64,000 bases of DNA from Timonella corticicola (GTDB lineage Bacteria > Actinomycetota > Actinomycetes > Actinomycetales > Cellulomonadaceae): contig NZ_JBHUOP010000001.1 of NCBI RefSeq assembly GCF_042683685.1, positions 744,001-808,000 on the forward strand, given 5' to 3'. Each line of letters starts with the position of its first letter. Positions within the stretch are counted from its first letter, which is position 1. Of this stretch, positions 9,967-18,544 are shown in pieces. Under the pieces are notes generated by a model, which had not been told where the DNA came from, made no database searches, and saw nothing but the letters and a program-made list of their open reading frames with translations. The position numbers and the translations under genes are program-made.

Positions 9967-10512
9967 TCAGAAGTTCTTCGGCTCGAGACCCATAAGCCGA
10001 ATGATCTCATCGGTTGCACGTGTCACGTCATCGTTGATGACGATGTGGTCGAACTCGGCTTGAGCCGCCAACTCGACGCGTGCGGTTTCTAGCCGACGTT
10101 CTTGTTCCTCAGCACTCTCGGTGCCTCGGCCAATCAAACGTCGGACTAGTTCCTCCCAGCTCGGCGGAGCTAAAAAGATGAATTGTGCATCAGGCATTGA
10201 TTCCTTGACCTGGCGCGCTCCTTGGAGATCGATCTCCAGCAGCGCGGGAACGCCAGTGTTCAATTGTTCCTCAACGGCCTTCCGCGGGGTTCCATAGCTA
10301 TTGCGGCCATGGACAACAGCCCATTCCAGCAGTTCGTCATTCTCCACCATCTCGCTGAACCGCTGCGGTCCAACAAAAAAGTAGTTCACTCCGTCCACCT
10401 CACCCGGGCGTGGGTCTCGAGTGGTGGCAGACACTGACAACCACACTTCGGGATAGCGTGCTCTGATGTCAGCGGAGATTGTGCCCTTGCCTACTGCCGT
10501 GGGTCCAGCCAT
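9967..10512 (-). CDS. gmk: Guanylate kinase (start codon uncertain)
   Basis: Phosphorylates GMP to GDP. The P-loop reads AGPTAVGKGT, the GMP-binding region SVSATTRDPRPGE, and the lid and C-terminal helices are complete. The first ATG (10512) would begin right at the P-loop and remove beta strand 1 (RLTV), which family members have. The frame is open upstream without ATG, GTG or TTG back to mihF, whose stop forms TAATC; ATC at 10578 sits exactly where a coupled TAATG start would be, with AAAGG upstream. The true protein is therefore probably about 203 residues, starting at ATC (10578) or ATT (10575). The coordinates given use the only canonical start. Confidence 0.9.
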   Translation of the reverse strand: MAGPTAVGKGTISADIRARYPEVWLSVSATTRDPRPGEVDGVNYFFVGPQRFSEMVENDELLEWAVVHGRNSYGTPRKAVEEQLNTGVPALLEIDLQGARQVKESMPDAQFIFLAPPSWEELVRRLIGRGTESAEEQERRLETARVELAAQAEFDHIVINDDVTRATDEIIRLMGLEPKNF

Positions 10513-10577
10513 TACGGTCAGCCTGCGCGGCGCACTCGAAGTATGAGAATTGTTGGATGGTGCTGCAGCGGAAATGA

Positions 10578-10889
10578 TTATCCGAACCTTTCAATCAAAG
10601 CTGCCGCCTGGTGTGGCCCAAGACCACGTACGCGACGAGACTCAGCGATACCGACGTCTCCCATGATCGCACGTGCCTTGACCTTCCCTACCCCGGGAAG
10701 GGACTCAAGTAGTGATACTACTTTGAGTTTGCCGATAGCTTCGTCGGTTTCGCCCTTCTTGAGCACCTCGGAAAGCTTGGTTTCTGAGTTCTTGAGGCGA
10801 CCCTTCACCTCGGCGCGCACGCGACGAGCTTCAGCCGCCTTTTCGAGCGCTGCGGCGCGCTGCTCTGGAGTCAGTTCTGGTAATGGCAA
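10578..10889 (-). CDS. mihF: Integration host factor, actinobacterial type (mIHF)
   Basis: A small basic nucleoid protein (103 residues) that binds and bends DNA and is essential in mycobacteria. The N-terminal helix reads LTPEQRAAALEKAAEARRVRAEVK, and the C-terminal H2TH-type core contains LLESLPGVGKVKARAIM and RVRGLGPHQ. The start is TTG at 10889, about 9 bases behind GGAAGG. It is the usual partner of gmk; the stop codon touches or overlaps the gmk reading frame, suggesting translational coupling. Confidence 0.93.
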   Translation of the reverse strand: MPLPELTPEQRAAALEKAAEARRVRAEVKGRLKNSETKLSEVLKKGETDEAIGKLKVVSLLESLPGVGKVKARAIMGDVGIAESRRVRGLGPHQAAALIERFG

Positions 10890-11205
10890 CGTTCGTCACC
10901 TTCCTCAATCAATCGGTTGAGTCCTCGGATGAGCACCCAAGGGGTGAGATTCCCGCCCTGATCTGCACCAGTTCGGAACGTCTCGATTTTTACCGTAACC
11001 CGGAATTGGAAAAAATGACGCCCAAAATGGCATACGACGTGCGATTTCTACAAAAATTCAGCCACAACACCCCATGAATACCCGTAGAAATCGGACATTT
11101 CGCGCATTTGGCAAACGACGAAGGCTGGGAAAAATCCCTATGAACTGGGGATTCCCTCCGAGCCTTCGTAAAACGTTTGCCTTACCACGCCAAAGCGTGT
11201 GACAG
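10890..11205. other. Intergenic region between pyrF and mihF
   Basis: This 316-base stretch has no convincing gene. It holds the long hairpin at 11110-11181 and presumably the mihF-gmk promoter in the AT-richer part near 10980-11100. No other ordered element was seen. Confidence 0.6.
11110..11181 (-). other. 72-base near-perfect hairpin between pyrF and mihF
   Basis: Three nested helices form one long stem. GGCAAACG pairs with CGTTTGCC at the base, ACGAAGGCT with AGCCTTCGT in the middle, and GGGA...TCCC near the tip, with small internal loops. It starts 24 bases past the pyrF stop. It may terminate the pyrimidine operon, but no run of T follows on the minus strand, so an mRNA-stabilising or leader role for mihF is equally possible. 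Confidence 0.6.
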
Positions 11206-12096
11206 CTATCCGTTCGGCGTGTCGCGCAACGCATCACGAGCTTCGGCTGCTGCCACTAGCGCTGCACGCTGCAGTGCTTCATGGCTTGGACCAGCTTTCA
11301 GAACGCCCCTGGAGCTTGAGGCCAGCACACTTGTCCGCGCGCCACCAAACACTTGGGCAAGTTCAGCAGCACCTGCACCCTGTGCACCCACACCGGGTGC
11401 CAAGAGCGGGCCATTTACCGCTGCAAGATCGACGCCTAGGTCGCGAGCCGCGTCGCCAATGGTTGCGCCCACAACGAGTCCAATCGAGCCAAGCTCACCA
11501 CGAGATGCCGCATCCGCGTTCAACGCCGCAGCATGAGCCGCCATGTCTGCGGCAACCGAAGTACCCGTCGTAGTTACCGAGTGCTGGACCTGCTTCCCCT
11601 CAGGGTTCGAGGTCAGGCACAGCACAAACAGTCCCCTACCAGTTTCGTGCGCAAGTTCGACCGCAGGTGCCAGAGATCCAAAACCAAGGTAAGGAGAGAC
11701 CGTCAACGCATCACCGGCGAGTGGAGCACCATCTGCGAGGAACGCGTCAGCATACCCAGCCATGGTTGATCCGATATCGCCACGCTTGGCGTCAACGATA
11801 GTCAACGTTCCTGCATCGCGCGCCGCAGCGATGACTTCCTCAAGGACGCCCACGCCCTTGGACCCGTGGCGTTCGAACAGAGCAGACTGCGGTTTGAAGG
11901 ATGCAACCTTCCCACCCAACGCTTCGACCACGGTGAGTGAGAAGGACCGCAAACCGGCTATGTCGTCGGCAAGCCCCCATGCGGCCAGCAAACCGGGGTG
12001 TGGGTCGATGCCAACGCAGAGCGGGCCAAACTCGGTCATGGCCGCCGCGAGGCGGGCACCAAACGGTGCCCGCTGCGGTGATACTGCTGCGGTCAT
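11206..12096 (-). CDS. pyrF: Orotidine 5'-phosphate decarboxylase, type 2
   Basis: Last step of UMP synthesis, decarboxylating OMP. The length (296 residues) and the pattern LCVGIDPHP, KPQSALFE and IVDAKRGDIGSTM identify the long (type 2) family found in actinobacteria; the catalytic Lys-Asp pair is in DAKRGD. The C-terminal phosphate-binding segment is LLAPGVGAQGAG. ATG at 12096 overlaps the carB stop as ATGA, so translation is coupled. It is the last gene of the pyr operon. Confidence 0.96.
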   Translation of the reverse strand: MTAAVSPQRAPFGARLAAAMTEFGPLCVGIDPHPGLLAAWGLADDIAGLRSFSLTVVEALGGKVASFKPQSALFERHGSKGVGVLEEVIAAARDAGTLTIVDAKRGDIGSTMAGYADAFLADGAPLAGDALTVSPYLGFGSLAPAVELAHETGRGLFVLCLTSNPEGKQVQHSVTTTGTSVAADMAAHAAALNADAASRGELGSIGLVVGATIGDAARDLGVDLAAVNGPLLAPGVGAQGAGAAELAQVFGGARTSVLASSSRGVLKAGPSHEALQRAALVAAAEARDALRDTPNG

Positions 12097-15000
12097 GCTG
12101 AGACACCCGCGTTGCGCTGTGCGTGTTCCTGGATGGAGGTCACAGTGAACGGGCCGGACAGGATAGCCTCGATAGCTTGGACGGCAGCGGTCAGTTCCTC
12201 TGCGGTCGTGATGATTGGCTTGTCGGCTGCAGTCACAGCCGCACGAATCTCATAACCATCCGCGCGTGCACCCTGACCTGACGGAGTGTTGAAGACCATA
12301 TCGACCTCACCATTGGTGATCAGGTCCACGATGGTGGGCTCGCCGGTCTCTGAGCGCCCATCCGAGTGCTTGCGCACGATCTCAGAAGCAATACCCGCTC
12401 GGCGCAGCACCTTAGCGGTACCAGCGGTGGCGAGCAGTTCAAAGCCGAGTTCCGCGAGGCGCTTGATCGGGAAGATCACCTGGCGCTTGTCGCGGTCAGC
12501 AACCGACACGAACACGCGACCGGACGTTGGCAGGCCACCAAACGCCGCAGCCTGGGACTTGGCGAACGCCGTTGGGAAGTCCACGTCGAAGCCCATGACC
12601 TCACCGGTCGAACGCATCTCAGGGCCGAGCAGGGTGTCCACCGCAACGCCATCTGTGGTACGGAAACGCTTGAACGGCAAAACCGCTTCCTTCACAGCGA
12701 TTGGGGCGTCAATCGACAGGGTCGAACCGTCTCCCTCCGCTGGAAGAACGCCTTCAGCACGCAACTGCTTGATCGACTTGCCGGCCATGAGCAGCGCCGC
12801 AGCCTTAGCAAGCGGAACACCGGTTGCCTTTGCGACGAACGGCACGGTGCGCGATGCGCGTGGGTTTGCCTCAAGCACGTACAGCACATCCGAGATGAGC
12901 GCGTACTGCACGTTCATCAGACCGTGCACGCCGATTCCCTTGGCTAGGGCGAGGGTCGAGCGGCGGATGCGGTCAATTTCGGCATCTGACAGGGTCAGCG
13001 GAGGCAGAACGCACGCGGAGTCACCGGAGTGGATACCGGCTTCCTCGATGTGCTCCATGATTCCACCGACATACATTTCCTCACCGTCGAACAGAACGTC
13101 GACGTCGATCTCCATGGCGTCGTCCAGGAAGCGATCGATCAGGATCGGCGCAAGTGGGCCACCGGACAACGCAGCCTCGCCAAGTGCACGCTCCACATAA
13201 CCGGTCAGGTGCTCCTCGGAGTAGACGATCTCCATGCCACGTCCGCCGAGCACGTAGGACGGACGCACCAGAACCGGGTAACCGATTCCCTTCGCGATCT
13301 CCTTCGCCTCACCGAGAGTCGTTGCGGTTCCGAATGCCGGTGCGGGCAGGTTCGCCTCGCTCAGTACTCGACCGAACTCTGCGCGGTCTTCAGCGTTGTC
13401 GATCGCCTTCGGGGAGGTACCCAGAATCGGCAGACCGGCCTCTTGGAGACGTGCGGCGAGGCTCAGTGGGGTCTGACCGCCAAGCTGCACGATAACGCCC
13501 TTGATCGGGCCTGCAGCAAGTTCGGCCTCGTAGATTTCGAGGACGTCCTCAAACGTGAGTGGCTCAAAGTAGAGACGGTTTGCGGTGTCGTAGTCCGTGG
13601 AAACGGTCTCCGGGTTGCAGTTGATCATGATGGTCTCGTACTCATCCTTGAGACCAAGCGCCGCATGCACACACGAGTAGTCGAACTCAATGCCCTGCCC
13701 AATACGGTTTGGACCGGAACCAAGGATCAGGATTGCCTCACGTTCACGCGGCGCAACCTCGGTTTCCTCGTCGTAGCTCGAGTAGTGGTACGGGGTCTTC
13801 GCGTCGAACTCGGCCGCACAGGTGTCAACGGTCTTGAACACTGGGCGCACACCAAGCGCGCGGCGCACCTCACGCACAGCACCCTCGGCTGCGGCCCGGG
13901 AACCCTTGATGCCGCGCAGGTCGGCGATCTGCTGGTCCGAGAGTCCATTGCGCTTGGCGCGCAGTAACACATCGCGGGTGAGCGCTGGGGCGTCGGCTAC
14001 CTCTTGCGCGATCTCGTTCATGAGTTGGATCTGGTCGAGGAACCACCGGTCGATCTTGGTTGCCTCATACACCTGCTCGATGGTCGCACCGGCACGCAGA
14101 GCCTGCTGGGTTTGCACGAGACGGCGTTCGGTTGGACGCTTGATTTCCTCAAGCAGTGCGTCGAGTTCTGCGCCCGCTACCGGGGTGCCGTTCCAATGGA
14201 AGTTCGTGCCAGCCTTATCGATTGAACGCAGGGCCTTACCGAGTGCCTCGGTGAAGTTACGGCCCAGCGACATTGCCTCACCCACGGACTTCATGGTCGT
14301 GGTGAGGGTGTCATCGGCTGCTGGGAACTTCTCGAACGCGAAGCGTGGCACCTTCACAACGACGTAGTCGATGGTTGGCTCGAACGCCGCGGACGTGGTT
14401 CCGGTGATGTCGTTCTGGATCTCATCGAGGGTGTAACCGATGGCCACCTTCGCCGCGATCTTTGCGATGGGGTAACCGGTCGCCTTCGATGCCAGAGCCG
14501 AGGAACGCGAGACACGTGGGTTCATCTCGATCACGATGATGCGGCCCGTGTCTGGGTCCACGGCGAACTGGATGTTACATCCACCGGTGTCCACGCCGAC
14601 CTCGCGAATCACGGCGATACCGATGTCGCGGAGCTTCTGGTATTCGCGGTCCGTCAGGGTCAGTGCCGGAGCAACGGTTACCGAGTCACCGGTGTGCACG
14701 CCAACCGGGTCAACGTTCTCGATCGAGCAGATCACGGCGACGTTGTCGTTCTTGTCGCGCATGAGCTCGAGCTCGTATTCCTTCCAGCCGAGGATGGACT
14801 CCTCAAGCAGAACCTCAGTGGTTGGCGAATAGTGCAGGCCCTGGCCAACGATACGGCGCAGGTCTTCCTCGTTGTACGCGAAACCGGAGCCGAGACCACC
14901 CATCGTGAACGATGGGCGCACAACAACCGGGTAACCGAGCGTGTCAGCTGCCGAGAGCGCCTCGTCGATGGTGTGCACGATTGCGGAGCGAGCGGACTCT

Positions 15001-15422
15001 CCCCCACACACGTCCACGACCTGCTTGAACTGTTCACGGTCCTCACCCTTTTGGATGGCCGGAATGTTCGCGCCGATCAGTTCGACGTTGTACTTGTCCA
15101 AAACCCCGGCCTCGTCGAGGTCGATTGCCGCGTTCAGGGCGGTCTGTCCGCCGAGGGTTGGCAGGATCGCGTCTGGGCGTTCCTTCTCGATGATGGAGGT
15201 GAGCACATCGGTGGTGATGGGCTCGATGTAGGTGGCGTCAGCGAACTCCGGGTCCGTCATGATGGTTGCCGGGTTGGAGTTCACGAGGATGACTCGTAAA
15301 CCCTCGCTCTTGAGAACCCGGCATGCCTGGGTTCCGGAATAGTCAAACTCGCATGCCTGACCGATGACGATCGGGCCCGATCCGATAACGAGTACGGATT
15401 GGATATCTGTCCTGCGTGGCAT
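12093..15422 (-). CDS. carB: Carbamoyl-phosphate synthase large subunit
   Basis: Makes carbamoyl phosphate from bicarbonate, ammonia (delivered by CarA) and two ATP. The 1,109 residues hold two homologous ATP-grasp halves (each with GSGPIVIGQ or GSGPNRIGQ near its start and a QxGGQT-type motif), an oligomerisation segment, and a C-terminal MGS-like regulatory domain (RVFVSVADRDK, LLATAGTAKVL) where UMP or IMP normally acts. The start is 6 bases behind the carA stop. Confidence 0.97.
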   Translation of the reverse strand: MPRRTDIQSVLVIGSGPIVIGQACEFDYSGTQACRVLKSEGLRVILVNSNPATIMTDPEFADATYIEPITTDVLTSIIEKERPDAILPTLGGQTALNAAIDLDEAGVLDKYNVELIGANIPAIQKGEDREQFKQVVDVCGGESARSAIVHTIDEALSAADTLGYPVVVRPSFTMGGLGSGFAYNEEDLRRIVGQGLHYSPTTEVLLEESILGWKEYELELMRDKNDNVAVICSIENVDPVGVHTGDSVTVAPALTLTDREYQKLRDIGIAVIREVGVDTGGCNIQFAVDPDTGRIIVIEMNPRVSRSSALASKATGYPIAKIAAKVAIGYTLDEIQNDITGTTSAAFEPTIDYVVVKVPRFAFEKFPAADDTLTTTMKSVGEAMSLGRNFTEALGKALRSIDKAGTNFHWNGTPVAGAELDALLEEIKRPTERRLVQTQQALRAGATIEQVYEATKIDRWFLDQIQLMNEIAQEVADAPALTRDVLLRAKRNGLSDQQIADLRGIKGSRAAAEGAVREVRRALGVRPVFKTVDTCAAEFDAKTPYHYSSYDEETEVAPREREAILILGSGPNRIGQGIEFDYSCVHAALGLKDEYETIMINCNPETVSTDYDTANRLYFEPLTFEDVLEIYEAELAAGPIKGVIVQLGGQTPLSLAARLQEAGLPILGTSPKAIDNAEDRAEFGRVLSEANLPAPAFGTATTLGEAKEIAKGIGYPVLVRPSYVLGGRGMEIVYSEEHLTGYVERALGEAALSGGPLAPILIDRFLDDAMEIDVDVLFDGEEMYVGGIMEHIEEAGIHSGDSACVLPPLTLSDAEIDRIRRSTLALAKGIGVHGLMNVQYALISDVLYVLEANPRASRTVPFVAKATGVPLAKAAALLMAGKSIKQLRAEGVLPAEGDGSTLSIDAPIAVKEAVLPFKRFRTTDGVAVDTLLGPEMRSTGEVMGFDVDFPTAFAKSQAAAFGGLPTSGRVFVSVADRDKRQVIFPIKRLAELGFELLATAGTAKVLRRAGIASEIVRKHSDGRSETGEPTIVDLITNGEVDMVFNTPSGQGARADGYEIRAAVTAADKPIITTAEELTAAVQAIEAILSGPFTVTSIQEHAQRNAGVSA

Positions 15423-15428
15423 TGTGTG

Positions 15429-16682
15429 TCAGTTCTCCTGAGTCTTTGCGCGGGCTGCTGTGGAGAGTCCAGCAGCGGTTGGCGCGCCGGAGGTCATGAG
15501 GTCCAGGAAGCGGTCGAACAGGTAGGACGCATCGTGTGGTCCGGCTGCTGCCTCTGGGTGGTATTGCACGGAGTATGCGGGAAGGTCGTGGCATTCTAGA
15601 CCTTCAACGACGTTGTCGTTCAGGCCAACGTGGGAAACGATCACGCGACCGTACTTGCCATCGCTGTGCGGTGCTGTTGCGACCTCACCGATTGGTGCGT
15701 CTACCGCGAAGCCGTGGTTGTGGGACGTGATTTCCACCTTGCGGGTGGACAGTTCCATGACCGGCTGGTTGATGCCGCGGTGTCCGTATGGCAACTTGTA
15801 GGTTCCGAAGCCGAGCGCGCGGCCCAGCAACTGGTTCCCGAAGCAGATACCGAAGTAAGGGATCTTACGGTCAAGAACTTCGCGCAGCAGCGCTACCTCA
15901 GACTCGGCAGTTGCCGGGTCGCCGGGGCCGTTCGAGAAGAACACGCCATCTGGGTTGATCGCGAGGATGTCCTCGATAGTCGAGTTACCCGGCAGGACGT
16001 GTACGCGCATGCCGCGCTCCGCGAGACGTTGCGGCGTCATCGCCTTGATACCAAGATCAAGGGCAACCACAGTCTTCAGCGGTTCCTTGCCCTCGAACTC
16101 ACCCTGCGGTTCGACCACGTACGCGGCCTCGGTGGAGACAGTCTGCGCGAGAGCAGCACCCTTCATGGAAGGCTGCGCCTGAACCTCGGCTACCAGCTCT
16201 TCGACGCGGCGCGGATGGCGGCCACCTTCGCGTAGCGAGTCACCGGAGAAGATTCCGGCGCGCATCACACCGCGCTCACGCAGGTGTCGCGTCAATGCCC
16301 GCGTATCGATATCGGAAATGCCGACGATCTCCTGCGCAACCAACTCGTCGTCAAGGGAGCGCTCTGCGCGCCAGTTCGACGCGTTGCGCGACGGGTCGCG
16401 CACAACAAACCCGGCCACCCAGATTCGCTGCGACTCTGGGTCCTCGTCGTTTACACCGGTGTTGCCGATGTGCGGTGCGGTCATCACCACGATCTGGCGA
16501 TAGTACGACGGGTCTGTCAGGGTTTCCTGGTATCCGCTCATACCGGTGTTGAACACGACCTCACCGAAGGTCGTTCCCTTGGCCCCGTAGGCGCGTCCTA
16601 CAAAGGTGCGTCCGTCCTCGAGGACCAAAAGAGCGGCGTCTGGCGCGCTCGGCGCATCAATGACGGTGTTGTGGGAGGTCAC
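15429..16682 (-). CDS. carA: Carbamoyl-phosphate synthase small subunit
   Basis: Glutamine amidotransferase subunit that supplies ammonia to CarB. The N-terminal domain (LVLEDGRTFVGRAYG, FNTGMSGYQE) is followed by a class I glutaminase domain with VFFSNGPGDP, the catalytic cysteine in YFGICFGNQLLG and the histidine and glutamate in QYHPEAAAGPHD. Length (417 residues) is slightly above average. GTG at 16682 overlaps the upstream stop as GTGA. Confidence 0.97.
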   Translation of the reverse strand: MTSHNTVIDAPSAPDAALLVLEDGRTFVGRAYGAKGTTFGEVVFNTGMSGYQETLTDPSYYRQIVVMTAPHIGNTGVNDEDPESQRIWVAGFVVRDPSRNASNWRAERSLDDELVAQEIVGISDIDTRALTRHLRERGVMRAGIFSGDSLREGGRHPRRVEELVAEVQAQPSMKGAALAQTVSTEAAYVVEPQGEFEGKEPLKTVVALDLGIKAMTPQRLAERGMRVHVLPGNSTIEDILAINPDGVFFSNGPGDPATAESEVALLREVLDRKIPYFGICFGNQLLGRALGFGTYKLPYGHRGINQPVMELSTRKVEITSHNHGFAVDAPIGEVATAPHSDGKYGRVIVSHVGLNDNVVEGLECHDLPAYSVQYHPEAAAGPHDASYLFDRFLDLMTSGAPTAAGLSTAARAKTQEN

Positions 16683-17215
16683 TTAGACTCCTTAACTTGG
16701 GGCGTACTTGGGATAATCTTGCTGATCGCATCCACCAAGAGTGCACGATCATGCTTGCTGTCGGGTTTGAAGCCGGTGTCGAGCAGCGTTTCCTCATCGG
16801 CGTATTTGGCGCCAACATGCCACTCGATCAAAACAATGGCGTCAGTTCCAAGAACCTTGCCCGCGATTCCGTTGGTCAATGACACGTTGATGAGTTGGTC
16901 GACCGGAATGTACACGTCGCGAGCACCGGCGCGCTCGATAAGCACACCGTGTTCGAATACTCGGGCGATAGCGGTTGATCGGTAGCCGAGGTCTTGTGCG
17001 GCGACCCGGTCCAGCCAGTCGCCGTGCGTTGTGCTGGAGACATAGATACCGGGCACATTGGCGACGAGCTGGTCACCCAGGTTCTCGGGTGCGGTTGGCA
17101 GCGCCCCCACCAGAGGAGCGGAACGCCGCTGGCGTCCACGCCAGCCCAACCACATCAACCCCAACATCAAGATGCCAACACCGATCATCAGCGCGACTGC
17201 TTCAGGGAATGTCAT
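16679..17215 (-). CDS. Small membrane protein of the pyr operon (PH-like domain)
   Basis: One N-terminal transmembrane segment (about residues 7-25, LMIGVGILMLGLMWLGW) precedes a basic stretch and a soluble beta-rich domain of about 140 residues. Homologues sit between pyrC and carA in many actinobacterial pyr operons and are annotated as transporter or PH-domain-like membrane protein; no biochemical role is established that I know of. It is 9 bases behind pyrC and overlaps carA by 4 bases, so it is co-translated with enzymes of pyrimidine synthesis. Tethering or regulating these enzymes at the membrane is only a guess. Confidence 0.85.
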   Translation of the reverse strand: MTFPEAVALMIGVGILMLGLMWLGWRGRQRRSAPLVGALPTAPENLGDQLVANVPGIYVSSTTHGDWLDRVAAQDLGYRSTAIARVFEHGVLIERAGARDVYIPVDQLINVSLTNGIAGKVLGTDAIVLIEWHVGAKYADEETLLDTGFKPDSKHDRALLVDAISKIIPSTPQVKESK

Positions 17216-17224
17216 GTGCTTAAC

Positions 17225-18544
17225 CTAGTTCTGTGTGATCGGAGTCGAGTTCAACACCGTCGCGCGTCCGCGCAGGAAGGTCGCCACAACTCGGCCGGGG
17301 AGTTCCATTCCAGCGAATGGAGAGTTATTCGAAAGCGTTGCCTGGGCTTCGGGATCAACCACCACGGGGCTGTTTGGATTGTAGAGAACCACGTTCGCTG
17401 GCTCACCCACCTCAAGCGGGCGGCCCTGCGCAAGTTCACCATCATCAATGCGTCCGATGCGAGCAGGATTCACCGAGAGCACGCGGGCAACGTCCTCCCA
17501 CGTGAACTTCCCGGTCTTCACCATCGTCTCGTGCACGATTGGCAGCGCAGTCTCAAGCCCGGTCATACCGAACGCTGCGGCATTCCACTCGCAGTCCTTG
17601 TCCTCCGTCGGGTGCGGAGCGTGGTCAGTGGCCACAATGTCGATCGTGCCGTCAGCCAGACCCTCACGCACCGCGTCAACGTCTTCCTGCGTGCGTAGCG
17701 GCGGGTTCACCTTGAACACCGGGTTGTACTCGCGCGCGCACTCGTCCGTCAGGATCAAGTGGTGCGGAGTCGCCTCGGCCGTCACGTTGATACCGCGCTG
17801 CTTGGCCCAGCGCACGATCTCAACGGACCCCTTAGTGGAGAGGTGGCAGATATGCACGCGCGACCCCACATGCTCCGCAAGCAGAACATCGCGGGCAATG
17901 ATCGACTCCTCGGCAACGGCAGGCCAGCCAGCCAAACCAATCTCAGCCGACACGATGCCCTCGTTCATCTGGGCGCCCTCAGTCAGACGTGGCTCCTGCG
18001 CATGCTGGGCGATGACACCGTCAAACGACTTCACATACTCAAGCGCGCGGCGCATCAACACCGGGTCGTGCACGCACTTACCATCATCGGAGAACACTCG
18101 AACCTGAGCTTCAGAGGCAGCCATCGCCCCCAGCTCAGCCAGTTGCTCACCCTCAAGGCCAACCGATACCGCACCAATCGGGTGCACGTCGCACCAGCCA
18201 GCTTCCTTACCCAAACGCCACACCTGCTCAACAACACCAGCAGTGTCCTGCGTCGGAGTGGTGTTCGCCATCGCGTGCACCGCCGTGAAACCACCAACCG
18301 CAGCCGCACGAGTACCCGTGAACACCGTCTCCGCGTCCTCACGGCCAGGCTCACGAAGGTGCGTGTGCAGATCAACGAGACCCGGTAGCGCAATCAGCTC
18401 GCTTGCATCAATGACCTCGGCGCCTTCGGCGCTCGCGGTTCCCGCTGGTTCGATAGCGGCAATGACTCCATCGCGCAGCACGAGGTCAACGCGCTCTTTA
18501 CCGTAGGGAGCGACATTCTGGATAACGTGGGTCGTGGAGGTCAC
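17225..18544 (-). CDS. pyrC: Dihydroorotase
   Basis: Cyclises carbamoyl aspartate to dihydroorotate. It is a class I amidohydrolase (439 residues) with metal ligands in DLHTHLREPG near residues 57-66, a later histidine in VHICHLSTKGS and the aspartate in VATDHAPHP. GTG at 18544 overlaps the pyrB stop as GTGA. It is part of the coupled pyr operon. Confidence 0.97.
   Translation of the reverse strand: MTSTTHVIQNVAPYGKERVDLVLRDGVIAAIEPAGTASAEGAEVIDASELIALPGLVDLHTHLREPGREDAETVFTGTRAAAVGGFTAVHAMANTTPTQDTAGVVEQVWRLGKEAGWCDVHPIGAVSVGLEGEQLAELGAMAASEAQVRVFSDDGKCVHDPVLMRRALEYVKSFDGVIAQHAQEPRLTEGAQMNEGIVSAEIGLAGWPAVAEESIIARDVLLAEHVGSRVHICHLSTKGSVEIVRWAKQRGINVTAEATPHHLILTDECAREYNPVFKVNPPLRTQEDVDAVREGLADGTIDIVATDHAPHPTEDKDCEWNAAAFGMTGLETALPIVHETMVKTGKFTWEDVARVLSVNPARIGRIDDGELAQGRPLEVGEPANVVLYNPNSPVVVDPEAQATLSNNSPFAGMELPGRVVATFLRGRATVLNSTPITQN

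Noticed and set aside
13029..13967. 312-codon plus-strand open frame opposite carB
   Set aside because: Antisense shadow of a confirmed enzyme gene; composition mirrors carB codons.
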